Positions 17,499 through 26,905 are shown, numbered from the stretch's first letter. The stretch is 64,000 nt of DNA from Pseudomonas oryzihabitans (GCF_024652905.1 NZ_CP102428.1:1128501-1192500); one strand, 5' to 3'. Translations and numbers: made by a program. The notes: generated from the sequence alone by a model not told the origin.

Positions 17499-19558
17499 GG
17501 CCCCATCTCCGCCAGGCCACGATTGCCCGGCCCGGTTTCCTCGTCGCGCGTGACGGGGCGGGTCGCGGCGACCTCATCCAGCCAGGCCTCATGTTCGCGC
17601 CGAACGTCCGCCGCCGAGATCAGTCGCTCGGTATCGCGCTGGAAACTGCGGGCGATGACCGCCCCCCAGGCCACCAGCAGCCCCAGTACGGCCATCCAAC
17701 CGATGTGCCAGACCAGGCCGAAGGCGCAGGCGAAGCCCGCCGCGCCGACGATGACCGGGACGGCACTGTTCTTGGGAAGCACCAGATCGGCATAGGTCCG
17801 CGGCCGGTCGTAGGCCAGGCCCTGTTCCTTGAGCCAGGTGAAGGGATCCCGGTCGTTGATCGGCAGCGGCACGGCGAAGTTGTACTCCGGCGGCGGCGCG
17901 GCGACCGCCCATTCCAGGGTGCGGCCGTTCCAGGGATCACCCGCCGGCACCCGTGCACTGTCGCGGCGCCGAATGCTCACCACCAGCTGAATCACCAGGC
18001 TGCCCAGGGCGGCCAGCAGCACCACCGCGCCGAGTTCGGCGACCCACAGCAGCGGGGCGAAATCGGGGTTGTGGATGGCCTGGCTGCGCCGCGGCAGGCC
18101 GGAGACGCCCAGCACATACAGGGGCATGAAGGCGAGGATGAAGCCCAGGCCAAAATTCAGCGCGGCGATGCGCCCCCAGCGCTCGTCGAGGCGGAAGCCG
18201 AAGGCCTTGGGAAACCAGAAGTGGTAGCCGGCCAGCATGCCGAACAGCATTCCCGGGATCAGCATGTTGTGGAAGTGGGCGACCAGGTAGACGGTGTTGT
18301 GCACCTGGTAGTCCACCGGCGGTGTGGCCAGGGTGATGCCGGTGAGGCCGCCGATCACGAACAGCATGATGAACATCACCGCGTAGATCAACGGCGTGGT
18401 CAGGCGGATGCGACCGCGGAACATGGTCGCCATCCAGTCGTAGATCTTCACCCCGGTGGGGATGCCGATGAGCATGGTGGCGATGCCGAAGGCGGCGTTG
18501 ATCCTAGGTGACTGGCCCATGGTGAAAAAGTGGTGCAGCCACACGGTAAAGGACAGCACGGCGATCACCAGGGTCGCCCAGACCAGCGAGTGATAGCCAT
18601 AGAGCCGCTTGGTGGAAAAGGTGGCGAACACCTCAGAAAACACCCCGAAGGCCGGCAGGATGAGGATGTACACCTCCGGGTGGCCGAACAGCCAGAACAG
18701 GTTGATGTAGTTCATCAGGTTGCCGCCCTGGGTATTGGTGAAGAAGTGGAAGTCCAGGTAGCGGTCCAGAGCCAGGAGCAGGGTGGCCACGGTCAGCGGC
18801 GGCATGGCGAAGATCATCAGGATGCTGGTGCACAGCGCTGTCCAGCTGAACAGCGTCATATGGAACAGGCGCATGCCGGGCGCCCGTTCCTTGTAGAGGG
18901 TGACGGCGAAGTTGAGGCCGGTCAGGGTGCTGCCCAGGGAGCTCAGGGTCAGGGCCCAGATCCAGTAGTCGGGACCGACGCCGGGCTGGTACTCGGCACC
19001 GGTGTAGGGCGGATAGCCGCTCCAGCCACCGGTGGAAAAGCGTCCCAGCACCAGCGAGACCATCACCAGCGCCGCCCCGGCCACGGTCAGCCAGAGGCTG
19101 ATGGCGTTGAGCAGGGGAAAGCGCACGTCGCGGGCGCCGATCTGCAGCGGCATGACGAAGTTGATCAGCCCGGTGAGGAAGGGCATGGCGACGAAGAACA
19201 CCATGATGGTGCCATGGGTGCTGAACAGCTGGCCGAAGTGTTCCGGCGGCAGGTAACCGGGCGCGTCGATGGCCAGGGCCTGCTGGGTGCGCATCATCAC
19301 CCCTTCCACCACGCCGCGGCTGAACATCACCAGGGCCAGCACCACATACATGATGCCGATGCGCTTGTGGTCCAGGCTGGTGAACCACTCCTGCCAGAGA
19401 TAGCGCCATTTGCCGAGCCAGGTGATCACCCCGGCGGTAGCCAGGGCGCCGAGGATCACCACGCTGGCGCCGCAGGTGGCGACCAGGCTGTAGAAGGGCA
19501 GGGCGTCGTAGCCCAGGCGGCCGAATAGCAGATGCCAGAGGGCCGAGGAATCAGTCAT
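17495..19558 (-). CDS. cyoB: cytochrome bo3 quinol oxidase subunit I
   Basis: 687 residues, the haem-copper catalytic subunit. Haem b ligand His115 (FSTHGTIM), copper/tyrosine segment WLFGHPEVYILILP, two CuB histidines in WLHHFFTMG, K-channel Lys in GVKIYDW and haem ligands in VAHFHNMLIPG are present. For quinol binding, Arg81, His107 and Gln110 match E. coli Arg71, His98 and Gln101, but the position of Asp75 is Glu85. Length and the C-terminal extension match CyoB rather than a cytochrome c oxidase. The start overlaps the cyoA stop by 8 bp. Confidence 0.95.
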   Translation of the reverse strand: MTDSSALWHLLFGRLGYDALPFYSLVATCGASVVILGALATAGVITWLGKWRYLWQEWFTSLDHKRIGIMYVVLALVMFSRGVVEGVMMRTQQALAIDAPGYLPPEHFGQLFSTHGTIMVFFVAMPFLTGLINFVMPLQIGARDVRFPLLNAISLWLTVAGAALVMVSLVLGRFSTGGWSGYPPYTGAEYQPGVGPDYWIWALTLSSLGSTLTGLNFAVTLYKERAPGMRLFHMTLFSWTALCTSILMIFAMPPLTVATLLLALDRYLDFHFFTNTQGGNLMNYINLFWLFGHPEVYILILPAFGVFSEVFATFSTKRLYGYHSLVWATLVIAVLSFTVWLHHFFTMGQSPRINAAFGIATMLIGIPTGVKIYDWMATMFRGRIRLTTPLIYAVMFIMLFVIGGLTGITLATPPVDYQVHNTVYLVAHFHNMLIPGMLFGMLAGYHFWFPKAFGFRLDERWGRIAALNFGLGFILAFMPLYVLGVSGLPRRSQAIHNPDFAPLLWVAELGAVVLLAALGSLVIQLVVSIRRRDSARVPAGDPWNGRTLEWAVAAPPPEYNFAVPLPINDRDPFTWLKEQGLAYDRPRTYADLVLPKNSAVPVIVGAAGFACAFGLVWHIGWMAVLGLLVAWGAVIARSFQRDTERLISAADVRREHEAWLDEVAATRPVTRDEETGPGNRGLAEMGP

Positions 19559-20492
19559 GGGTGGCTCCCTGGAAGGTATCGCAGGCGGGTACCGGATCCT
19601 GGCGATAGCGTGCCAGCACCCAGGCGAAGAGGGCGGGTTGGGTCAGGCGCAGCTGGGCGGCCTGCTCCAGGGTGCCGGGACGGGCCAGCACCTGGTAATG
19701 GGCGCAATCCAGGGCCTCGCGAACCTGGCTCATGTGCTGAGTCCAGGCCTGGAAATCCGCTTCCGCCAGCACCCGGATCGGGAAGTGCTGATCCTGGAAG
19801 CCCTCGCCGCTGTACTGGGCATTGCGACCCTCGAACTGGCCGGGCAGGGGAATCTGCACATAGCGCTGAGTCTGCATGCCGGCCATGGCGTAGATCTGGC
19901 CCCCCAGGCGCGGCAGCAGCAGGGACTGCATCACCGTATCGCTGGTCAGCCTGAGCTGCACCGGACGACCTGCCGGCAGGACCAGTTCATTGACCGTGGC
20001 GATCCCCTGTTCGGGATAGAGGAACAGCCACTTCCAGTCCAGCCCGATCACCTGAACCTCCAGCGGCGTCACGCCGGGTGTCGGTGAGCGATAGGGGTCC
20101 AGGCTGTGGGTGCGGGTCCAGACTAGGAAGGCCAGCACCGCGACGATCAGCGCCGGGACGCCCCAGGCGAAGACGTCCAGCAGCCAGGAGAACTCCCAGC
20201 GCGGCCGGTAGGCGGCGCGGTCGTTGCCGTGGCGATAGCGCCAGACGATCAGCGGGGTGAGCAGGATCACCGGCAGCACCACCACCAGGGCCAGACCGAC
20301 GATCCACAGCAGCAGGTCGCGTTCGCCACTGGCGGCGAGGCCGGCCGGGGCGAAAAAGCCGTGTTGCAGCGGCGAACAGCCCGTGAGCGAAGCGGCGAGC
20401 AGCAGCCCGGCCAGCGCTCCGACGGCGGAGCGGCGCTTCGAGGTGCTCCCCGGACGAGGAGTAGAAGGACGCGATATTCGCGCTAGGGACAT
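19551..20492 (-). CDS. cyoA: cytochrome bo3 quinol oxidase subunit II
   Basis: 313 residues. Lipobox SLTGC near residue 39 follows a hydrophobic signal, then two membrane helices and a cupredoxin domain (VQVIGLDWKWLFLYPEQGIATVNELVLPAG). The CuA copper cysteines of cytochrome c oxidases are absent, so electrons come from quinol. The C-terminal COX-ARM region follows. It is the first gene of the operon; the promoter should lie in the 120 bp before it (20493-20612). The ribosome binding site is weak and a slightly later start is possible. Confidence 0.92.
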   Translation of the reverse strand: MSLARISRPSTPRPGSTSKRRSAVGALAGLLLAASLTGCSPLQHGFFAPAGLAASGERDLLLWIVGLALVVVLPVILLTPLIVWRYRHGNDRAAYRPRWEFSWLLDVFAWGVPALIVAVLAFLVWTRTHSLDPYRSPTPGVTPLEVQVIGLDWKWLFLYPEQGIATVNELVLPAGRPVQLRLTSDTVMQSLLLPRLGGQIYAMAGMQTQRYVQIPLPGQFEGRNAQYSGEGFQDQHFPIRVLAEADFQAWTQHMSQVREALDCAHYQVLARPGTLEQAAQLRLTQPALFAWVLARYRQDPVPACDTFQGATHD

Positions 20493-20612
20493 GAGCGGAC
20501 CCGACCGTAACCAGTTGTTGCAGCCAACAGACCGCCCGAGGGGGCGCGACGTTCACTGGATACTGGCGCTTGGCCGCTTCTGTTCAGGACATGGGCGCCT
20601 GCACGGCGCGGA

Positions 20613-21512
20613 CTAGGGCTGTTCGGTCTTCCACTGGCCGAGCAGGATGGCGACGAATTTCTCCGCCGCAGGCGACAGCGAGGCCCCGCGGCGCGAGACC
20701 AGGCCCAGGGTACGGGTCACTTCCGGATCGGTGAGCGGCACGCTGACCAGGGTCGGGTGGTCGGCGGCCGGCATGGCCAGGCTGGGCATGGCGGAAACGC
20801 CGAGGCCGGCTTCCACCATGCCCAGGGAGGTGGACAGGTGCTGTACCTCATAGAACCACTTGGGGCGGATGCCGCGGGCGGAGAGGGCGTGGTCGAGCAG
20901 CACCCGGTTGCCGCTCAGGCGCCCTACGCCGATCAGCCGGTGCTCGACCAGTTCGGCCCAGCTGATCGATGGACGCCCGGCCAATTCATGGTCACGCCGG
21001 CAGGCCAGCACGAACTGCTCCTGTACCAGGGGCACGAACTCGATGTCCGGGTGCTGGCCGCTGAGCATGTTGATACCGAAGTCCGCTTCACCACGCAGCA
21101 CGGCTTCCAGGCCGTCGTTGGCACTGAGGTCCAGCAGTCGGATGCGGATCTTGGGGTAGTGCTCGTTGTACTGGCGGATCACCGAGGGCAGAAAATAGAA
21201 GGCTGCGGTGGGGATGCAGGCCAGGGTGACCTGGCCGGTCTGGCGTTCGGCCAGTTCGCGGATGCTGAGGATGGAATCCTCGAAGTCGTCCAGCAGCCGC
21301 CGCGCCTTGGGCAGGAAATCGCGGCCGACGCTGGTGAGACCGACGCGACGGGTGGTGCGTTCGAGCAGGGGCGTGCCCAGACCGTCTTCCAGCTTCTTGA
21401 TGCGTCGACTGAGCGCCGGCTGCGACAGGTGCAGGGCATCGGCAGCCTCATGGAAGCTGCTCAGTTCGGCGATTTTCACGAAAGATCGAATATCTTGCAG
21501 CTCATAGTCCAT
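20613..21512 (-). CDS. LysR-family regulator
   Basis: 299 residues. N-terminal winged helix (about 1-60) with FHEAADALHLSQPALSRRIKKLE, then a PBP2-type effector domain. ATG at 21512 is preferred to 21533 because AGAGG lies 8 bases before it while the earlier ATG has none. It is divergent from the PrpF/GalD-like gene at 21659, the standard arrangement for LysR control of a catabolic operon, with palindromes in the gap. It also lies just upstream of cyoA on the same strand (120 bp), but control of the oxidase is less likely. Confidence 0.88.
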   Translation of the reverse strand: MDYELQDIRSFVKIAELSSFHEAADALHLSQPALSRRIKKLEDGLGTPLLERTTRRVGLTSVGRDFLPKARRLLDDFEDSILSIRELAERQTGQVTLACIPTAAFYFLPSVIRQYNEHYPKIRIRLLDLSANDGLEAVLRGEADFGINMLSGQHPDIEFVPLVQEQFVLACRRDHELAGRPSISWAELVEHRLIGVGRLSGNRVLLDHALSARGIRPKWFYEVQHLSTSLGMVEAGLGVSAMPSLAMPAADHPTLVSVPLTDPEVTRTLGLVSRRGASLSPAAEKFVAILLGQWKTEQP

Positions 21513-21580
21513 GAACAGCCTCTGATCGAGCATCTCAAGTATTGATTATCTAAGTGGAATAATAGCGACGATATTTGCAT

Positions 21581-21596
21581 TGGATAGATTTATCCA
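21581..21596. promoter_or_regulatory. palindrome in the LysR/isomerase intergenic region
   Basis: TGGATA (21581-21586) and TATCCA (21591-21596) flank a 4-nt centre. It lies about midway between the divergent starts and could be a LysR subsite. Confidence 0.35.
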
Positions 21597-21621
21597 CGGC
21601 TGCCAATCTTGCCCCTAGAAC

Positions 21622-21640
21622 ATCAATAAACGCTATTGAT
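21622..21640. promoter_or_regulatory. candidate LysR operator before the isomerase gene
   Basis: ATCAATA (21622-21628) and TATTGAT (21634-21640) form a perfect dyad with a 5-nt spacer, containing the T-N11-A core of LysR boxes. A further TATTGAT half-site occurs at 21540-21546. It is 19 bp from the ATG at 21659. Confidence 0.45.
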
Positions 21641-21658
21641 CAACAAGAGAAAGCAGTC

Positions 21659-22738
21659 ATGCAACGTATTCCCTGCGTTCTCATGCGCGGTGGCACCTCC
21701 AAGGGCCCCTTCTTCCTCGCCAGCGACCTGCCCAGCGATCCCGTCCAGCGCGACGAGATGCTGATCGACCTCATGGGTGCCGGTCATGAACTGGAAATCG
21801 ACGGCATTGGTGGAGGTAGCCCCCAGACCAGCAAGGTCGCCATCATCAGCCCGTCCAGTCATCCCGATGCCGACGTGGACTATCTCTTCGTCCAGGTGAT
21901 GGTCGCCGAGCGCCGCGTCGATACCGCGCCCAACTGCGGCAACATGCTGTGTGCCGTGGGTCCCTTCGCCGTGGAGCAGGGGCTGGTCGCCGCTGAAGAC
22001 GGCAAGACCCTGGTGCGCATCCGCAACCTCAACACCAACAGCTTCGTCGATTCGCTGGTGCACACGCCGGGCGGCCTGGTGCGCTATGAAGGCGACACCG
22101 CCATCGACGGCGTGCCCGGCACCGCCGCGCCGGTGCAGCTGACCTTTCTCGACGCCGTGGGCAGCAAGACCGGCAAGCTGTTTCCCACCGGCCAGGCTAC
22201 CGATGTCTTCGACGGCGTACCGGTGACCTGCATCGACATGGCCATGCCGATGATGATCGTCGACGCCCGCCACCTGGGCATGACCGGTAGCGAGCGCCCG
22301 GCCGAGCTGGACGCCAACACGGCGCTGCTGGCGCGGCTGGAAGCCCTGCGGCTGCAGGCCGGCCGGGCCATGGGCCTGGGCGATGTCAGCGGCAAGGTGA
22401 TCCCCAAGCCGGTACTGGTCTCTCCGCCCCAGCACGGCGGCACCCTGCAGGTGCGCTACTTCATGCCGCACAGCTGCCACCGCGCCCTGGCCGTCACCGG
22501 TTCCATCGGCCTGGCCACCGCCTGCGTCACCGCGGAAACGGTGGTGATGGCGCTGCTCGGCGAGTCGGCGCGTGACCTGACCCACGTCCGCCTGGAGCAT
22601 CCCAGCGGCGGGATCGACGTCGTGCTGTCGCGCGGCGGCGCTGACGGCACTACCATCCAGGCCTCGGTCGTCCGGACCGCGCGCCGCCTGTTCGCCGGTC
22701 ACGTGTACGCGCCCACCGCGCGGAGGCTTGCCAGCTAA
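21659..22738 (+). CDS. PrpF / 4-oxalomesaconate tautomerase (GalD)-type isomerase
   Basis: 359 residues, the length of GalD-type proteins. Starts MQRIPCVLMRGGTSKGPFF, the PrpF-family signature, with DGIGGGSPQTSKVAII and NCGNMLCAVGPFAVEQG (a catalytic-type Cys) in the first half of this diaminopimelate-epimerase-like double fold, and SGKVIPKPVLVSPP further on. Known members shift double bonds in tricarboxylates: 2-methylaconitate, aconitate or 4-oxalomesaconate. The surrounding tricarboxylate-type carriers, rather than gallate ring-cleavage genes, favour an aconitate-like substrate here. First gene of the plus-strand operon facing a LysR regulator. Confidence 0.85.
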   Translation: MQRIPCVLMRGGTSKGPFFLASDLPSDPVQRDEMLIDLMGAGHELEIDGIGGGSPQTSKVAIISPSSHPDADVDYLFVQVMVAERRVDTAPNCGNMLCAVGPFAVEQGLVAAEDGKTLVRIRNLNTNSFVDSLVHTPGGLVRYEGDTAIDGVPGTAAPVQLTFLDAVGSKTGKLFPTGQATDVFDGVPVTCIDMAMPMMIVDARHLGMTGSERPAELDANTALLARLEALRLQAGRAMGLGDVSGKVIPKPVLVSPPQHGGTLQVRYFMPHSCHRALAVTGSIGLATACVTAETVVMALLGESARDLTHVRLEHPSGGIDVVLSRGGADGTTIQASVVRTARRLFAGHVYAPTARRLAS

Positions 22739-22795
22739 AGCGATATCCCCCAACCACCAGCGCATCCGCACAACTTCAATAAACGGTGATGCCCC

Positions 22796-24109
22796 ATGAA
22801 ACTTGCCAAATCGCTGTACTTCCAGATCCTCTGCGCCGTGGTCCTCGGGGTGCTGGTCGGTCACTTCTGGGCGCAACAGGCCGTCGCGCTCAAGCCCCTG
22901 GGTGACGCCTTCATCAAGCTGATCAAGATGATGATCGCCCCGGTGGTGTTCTGCACCATCGTCACCGGCATCGCCGGCATGACCGACAAGAGCACCCTGG
23001 GGCGGCTGATGGGCAAGACGCTGCTGCTGTTCCTGGTGCTCACCGTCATCAGCCTGTTCATCGGCCTCGGCGCGGTCTATCTGTTCGAGCCTGGCGTGGG
23101 CATGAACATCGATCCCGCGACCCTGAGCACCGCCAGCATCGCCCAGTACACGGCGTCGGCGGCCAAGCTCAGCGTGGTGGACTTCTTCATGCACATCATC
23201 CCGGACACCTTCATGGGGGCGTTCAACAAGGGTGAGGTGCTGCCGGTGCTGTTCATCGCCGTGCTTTGCGGCTTCGCGCTGTCCGCCATGGGCGAGCGCG
23301 GCCGGCCGGTGCTGGATGTGTTGGAGTCGGCGTCGCAGATGGTCTTCCGCATCTTCGGCTACCTGATGCGCTTCGCGCCGGTGGGTGCCTTTGGCGCCCT
23401 GGCCTTTACCGTCGGCCAGTACGGCATCACCTCGCTGGGTTCCCTGGCCAAGCTGATCGCCACCCTCTACATCGCCTGCGCCTTCTTCGTCTTCGTGGTG
23501 CTGGGCGCGCTGTGCCGCTCGCGCGGCTTCAGCCTGTGGAAGCTGCTGCGCTACTTCCGCGAGGAATTCCTGGTAGTGCTCGGCACCTCGTCCACCGAGC
23601 CGGTGCTGCCGCGCATGCTGCAGAAGCTCGAAGGCCTGGGCTGCAAGAAGGGCGTGGTCGGCCTGGTGCTGCCCACCGGCTACTCCTTCAACCTGGATGG
23701 CACCGCCATCTACCTGTCGCTGGCCGCGGTCTTCATCGCCCAGGCCTGCAACATCGACCTCACCATCGGCCAGACCCTGACCATGCTGGCGATCATGCTG
23801 CTGTCCTCCAAGGGTGCGGCAGGGGTGACCGGCAGCGGCTTCGTCGCCCTGGCCTCGACCCTCACCGTGATCCATGACATCCCCCTGGCCGGTCTGGCCC
23901 TGCTCATCGGCATCGATCGCTTCATGTCCGAGGCCCGCGCCCTGACCAGCCTGGCCAGCAACGCCGTGGCCACGGTGGTGATCGCGCTGGGCGAGGACGC
24001 CTGCGATCGCGAGCAGCTAATGCGTGCCCTGGCCAGCGGCAAGGGCGAACCCGTGGCGCTGCCCGAGGCCGCCGAGTGGACGGCACCGGACGTTCGTCCC
24101 CACGCCTGA
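22796..24109 (+). CDS. DctA/GltP-type dicarboxylate:cation symporter
   Basis: 437 residues with the DAACS core: re-entrant loop GTSSTEPVLPRM, helix GYSFNLDGTAIY, second loop SSKGAAGVTGSGF and helix 8 region IGIDRFMSEARALTSLASNAVATV. These are the residues that bind C4-dicarboxylates or acidic amino acids in DctA/GltPh. It follows the isomerase gene by 57 bp on the same strand. In this context it may import a C4 or C6 carboxylate or the product of the pathway. Confidence 0.92.
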   Translation: MKLAKSLYFQILCAVVLGVLVGHFWAQQAVALKPLGDAFIKLIKMMIAPVVFCTIVTGIAGMTDKSTLGRLMGKTLLLFLVLTVISLFIGLGAVYLFEPGVGMNIDPATLSTASIAQYTASAAKLSVVDFFMHIIPDTFMGAFNKGEVLPVLFIAVLCGFALSAMGERGRPVLDVLESASQMVFRIFGYLMRFAPVGAFGALAFTVGQYGITSLGSLAKLIATLYIACAFFVFVVLGALCRSRGFSLWKLLRYFREEFLVVLGTSSTEPVLPRMLQKLEGLGCKKGVVGLVLPTGYSFNLDGTAIYLSLAAVFIAQACNIDLTIGQTLTMLAIMLLSSKGAAGVTGSGFVALASTLTVIHDIPLAGLALLIGIDRFMSEARALTSLASNAVATVVIALGEDACDREQLMRALASGKGEPVALPEAAEWTAPDVRPHA

Positions 24110-24223
24110 TCGTTTAAACCCCGCTACCGCTGCAGTCCCACCTCCGCGCCGTCAGCTGGCCGGAGGCGGGGATCGGCTGGCCCGCGTCTGGCCAGACCCA
24201 CAACAAGAACAAGGGATATGCCT

Positions 24224-25537
24224 ATGCTCGCGCTTCTCGGTCTGATCATGGTGGTGACCTTCACCTACCTGATCATGAGCAAACGTCTGTCGCCCATCGT
24301 GGCGCTCACCGTGGTGCCCATCGTCTTCGCCCTCATCGGTGGCTTCGCCCCCACCACCGGCAAGATGATGCTCGACGGCCTGAAGATGGTGGCGCCCTCG
24401 GCGGCGCTGCTGCTGTTCGCCATCCTCTTCTTCGGCCTGATGATCGATGCCGGACTGTTCGATCCGCTGATCCGCAAGATCCTCAAGCGGGTCAACGGCG
24501 ACCCGGTCAAGATCGCCATCGGCACCGCGCTGCTCTCGCTGCTGGTGGCCCTGGACGGCGACGGTACCACCACCTACATGATCACCTGCGCGGCCATGCT
24601 GCCGCTGTACAAGCGCATCGGCATGAATCCCATGGTGCTGGCGACCGTCTCCATGCTCTCGCTGAGCATCATGAGCGGCATGAGTCCCTGGGGCGGCCCG
24701 GCCACCCGCGCCATCGCCGCGCTGGGGCTGGACGCCACCGCCTATTTCATCCCCATGCTGCCCACGGTGATCGGCGGGGCGGCCTGGGTGGTGTTCACCG
24801 CCTTCCTGCTCGGTCGCCGCGAGCGCGCGCGCATCGGCAACGTCGCCCTGGAAAGCGGCGGGGCGGCGGGCGGCAAGTGCTATATCGAGGAGATCCTCGG
24901 TGACTCGCCGAACAAGCGCCCCCGCCTGGCCTACGTCAATCTGGTGCTGGTGATCGCGGTGATGACCGCCCTGGTCATGGGCGTGATGCACGCGGCCATC
25001 CTCTTCATGATCGGCTTCGTGCTGGCGCTGATGATCAACTACCCGCAGCTGGAGTTGCAGAAGGAGCGCATCCTGGCGCACTCGGGCAACGCCATGACCG
25101 TGGTGCTCCTGGTGTTCGCCGCGGGCATCTTCGCCGGCATCTTTTCCGGCACCAAGATGGTCGATGCCCTGGCCCAGACCCTGGTCGACTGGATTCCGCC
25201 GGCCTGGGGCCACTGGTTCCCGCTGGTGGTGGCCATCACCAGCATGCCGCTGACCTTCGTGCTGTCCAACGATGCCTATTACTTCGGCGTGGTGCCCATC
25301 CTGGCCAATGCCGCCGCGGCCTATGGGATCGATCCGGTGGAGATCGCCCGCGCCTCGGTGCTGGGCCAGCCGGTGCACCTGATGAGTCCGCTGGTGGCCT
25401 CCACTCTGCTGCTGGTGGGCATGGTCGACCGCGACATCGGCGATTTCCAGAAGGCCACCGTCAAATGGGCGGTACTGACCTCCCTGGTCATCACCGCCAT
25501 CGCACTGCTCACCGGCGCCATCTCCTTCTTCGTCTGA
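24224..25537 (+). CDS. CitMHS-family citrate/tricarboxylate transporter
   Basis: 437 residues, about 11-12 membrane helices. Family stretches include ILFFGLMIDAGLFDPLIRKILK, LDGDGTTTYMITCAAMLPLY, MSGMSPWGGPATRA and SNDAYYFGVVPILA. The ATG at 24224 is preferred over 24218 because AAGGG is then 8 bases upstream and the paralogue at 60096-61406 begins with the same MLALLG sequence. CitMHS members carry citrate, usually as a metal complex or with protons. It sits between DctA and OprD genes in one operon. Confidence 0.9.
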   Translation: MLALLGLIMVVTFTYLIMSKRLSPIVALTVVPIVFALIGGFAPTTGKMMLDGLKMVAPSAALLLFAILFFGLMIDAGLFDPLIRKILKRVNGDPVKIAIGTALLSLLVALDGDGTTTYMITCAAMLPLYKRIGMNPMVLATVSMLSLSIMSGMSPWGGPATRAIAALGLDATAYFIPMLPTVIGGAAWVVFTAFLLGRRERARIGNVALESGGAAGGKCYIEEILGDSPNKRPRLAYVNLVLVIAVMTALVMGVMHAAILFMIGFVLALMINYPQLELQKERILAHSGNAMTVVLLVFAAGIFAGIFSGTKMVDALAQTLVDWIPPAWGHWFPLVVAITSMPLTFVLSNDAYYFGVVPILANAAAAYGIDPVEIARASVLGQPVHLMSPLVASTLLLVGMVDRDIGDFQKATVKWAVLTSLVITAIALLTGAISFFV

Positions 25538-25545
25538 TCCTCCCG

Positions 25546-25573
25546 GCGGGCGGGCATGGTCGTGCCCGCCCGC
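25546..25573 (+). repeat. strong hairpin between the CitMHS and oprD genes
   Basis: GCGGGCGGGCA (25546-25556) and TGCCCGCCCGC (25563-25573) are perfect 11-bp arms around a 6-nt loop. No T-run follows, so it looks like an intra-operon attenuator or mRNA stabiliser rather than a full terminator. Confidence 0.5.
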
Positions 25574-25609
25574 TGCAGTCCCATTCCAAAAACAACAAGA
25601 GACTCTCTC

Positions 25610-26863
25610 ATGTCCCAACTCCTCAAGAGTGGCGCGGGTTGCGCCGCCCTGTGCGCCTGTATGCCCTTCGCCGACGCCGCCGGCTTCCTCGAAGACAGCA
25701 AGCTCAAGCTGCAACTGCGCAACGTCTACTTCAACGAGAACTTCCGCGACGAACAGGGCCTGAGCGCGCGCGCCGCTGCCACGGCCAAGAGCGAGCGCAC
25801 CGAGTGGGCCCAGGGGTTCCTGCTGGACTACCGCTCGGGCTTCACCCAGGGCACCCTTGGCTTCGGCCTGGACGCCCTTGGCCTGCTGGGCGTGCGCCTG
25901 GACTCCGGGCGCGGGCGTAGTGGTACTGGATTGTGGCCGGTGCACAGCGACGGGCGGGCGGCGGCGGAGGCCAGCGCCTTCGGCGCCACCGCCAAGGCGC
26001 GGCTGGGCAAGACGGTGGTCAAGCACGGCACCCTGTTGCCCAAGACCCCGGTGCTGGTCTACAACGATGCCCGCCTGCTGCCCCAGACCTACCAGGGCAC
26101 CCAGGTCACCAGCGACGACATCCAGGGCCTGACGCTGACCCTGACCCACCTCGATCGCTTCAAGCTGCGCGATTCCACCGACAGCAACGGCCTCTTTCCC
26201 GACGGCTACAGCGGCAGCCAGTCCGGCAATTTCAGCTACGGCGGTGCCGAGTACCAGGTGAGCAAGAGCCTGAGGCTCAGCTACTTCCACGGTGAGCTGA
26301 ACAACTTCTATCGCCAGGATTTCGCCGGTATCCAGCATGACCTGCCGCTCGCCGGCGGGGTGCTGACGGGCGACCTGCGTTACTTCAAGAGTCGCGACAC
26401 GGGCGCGGCCTACGCGGGCAAGATCGATAACGACATGCTCAGCGGCCAACTGACCTATTCCCACAGCGGCCATACGGTCGGCGCGGGGTTGCAAAAGCTG
26501 AGCGGGGATGCCGGCCTGCCTTACATCAGCGGTGCCACCGTCTATTCCTTCAGCAACGTCGGCATCGGCAAGTTCATCGAGGAAGACGAGAAGACCTGGC
26601 TGCTCGGCTACGTCTACGACTTCAAGACGCTCGGGCTGCCCGGGCTGACCTTCATGACCCGCTACATCAGCGGCGACAACGGCCGCTCCGGCAGCGAAGG
26701 CCTGCACGAGTGGGAACGCGATGTGGAACTGGCCTACATGGTGCCCAAGGGCTCGCTCAAGGGGTTCGGCGTCAAGCTGCGCAACTATGTCTATCGCGCC
26801 GACTTCGCCCGTGGCCGGGACAGCAATCGCCTGTACCTGACCTACGACCTGGCGCTCTGGTAG
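25610..26863 (+). CDS. OprD-family porin of the tricarboxylate locus
   Basis: 417 residues. Signal peptide to about FADA, then AGFLEDSKLKLQLRNVYFNENF, SGFTQGTLGFGLDALGLLGVRLDSG and LLPQTYQGTQ, as in OprD-family channels; ends in LALW. ATG at 25610 is chosen since it directly opens the signal peptide. Position after DctA and CitMHS genes suggests it admits a di- or tricarboxylate; OpdH, a cis-aconitate channel of P. aeruginosa, is a precedent in this family. It is convergent with the aconitate-isomerase-like gene. Confidence 0.9.
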   Translation: MSQLLKSGAGCAALCACMPFADAAGFLEDSKLKLQLRNVYFNENFRDEQGLSARAAATAKSERTEWAQGFLLDYRSGFTQGTLGFGLDALGLLGVRLDSGRGRSGTGLWPVHSDGRAAAEASAFGATAKARLGKTVVKHGTLLPKTPVLVYNDARLLPQTYQGTQVTSDDIQGLTLTLTHLDRFKLRDSTDSNGLFPDGYSGSQSGNFSYGGAEYQVSKSLRLSYFHGELNNFYRQDFAGIQHDLPLAGGVLTGDLRYFKSRDTGAAYAGKIDNDMLSGQLTYSHSGHTVGAGLQKLSGDAGLPYISGATVYSFSNVGIGKFIEEDEKTWLLGYVYDFKTLGLPGLTFMTRYISGDNGRSGSEGLHEWERDVELAYMVPKGSLKGFGVKLRNYVYRADFARGRDSNRLYLTYDLALW

Positions 26864-26874
26864 TAGAGGGGAGG

Positions 26875-26900
26875 AGGGGAGTCGCGAGGGCGACTCCCCT
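26875..26900. terminator. bidirectional hairpin between oprD and the aconitate-isomerase-like gene
   Basis: AGGGGAGTCG (26875-26884) and CGACTCCCCT (26891-26900) form perfect 10-bp arms with a 6-nt loop between the convergent stops at 26863 and 26906. T-runs are weak. Confidence 0.6.
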
Positions 26901-26905
26901 GGGGT

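Noticed and set aside
21659-22738. Assignment as galD of a gallate pathway
   Set aside because: No gallate dioxygenase, oxalomesaconate hydratase or aldolase gene lies in the window, so only the family-level call is made.
24152-26707. Antisense frame of 851 codons across the CitMHS and oprD genes
   Set aside because: The product is Gly/His/Gln-rich low-complexity sequence; the sense genes have clear family motifs and ribosome binding sites.
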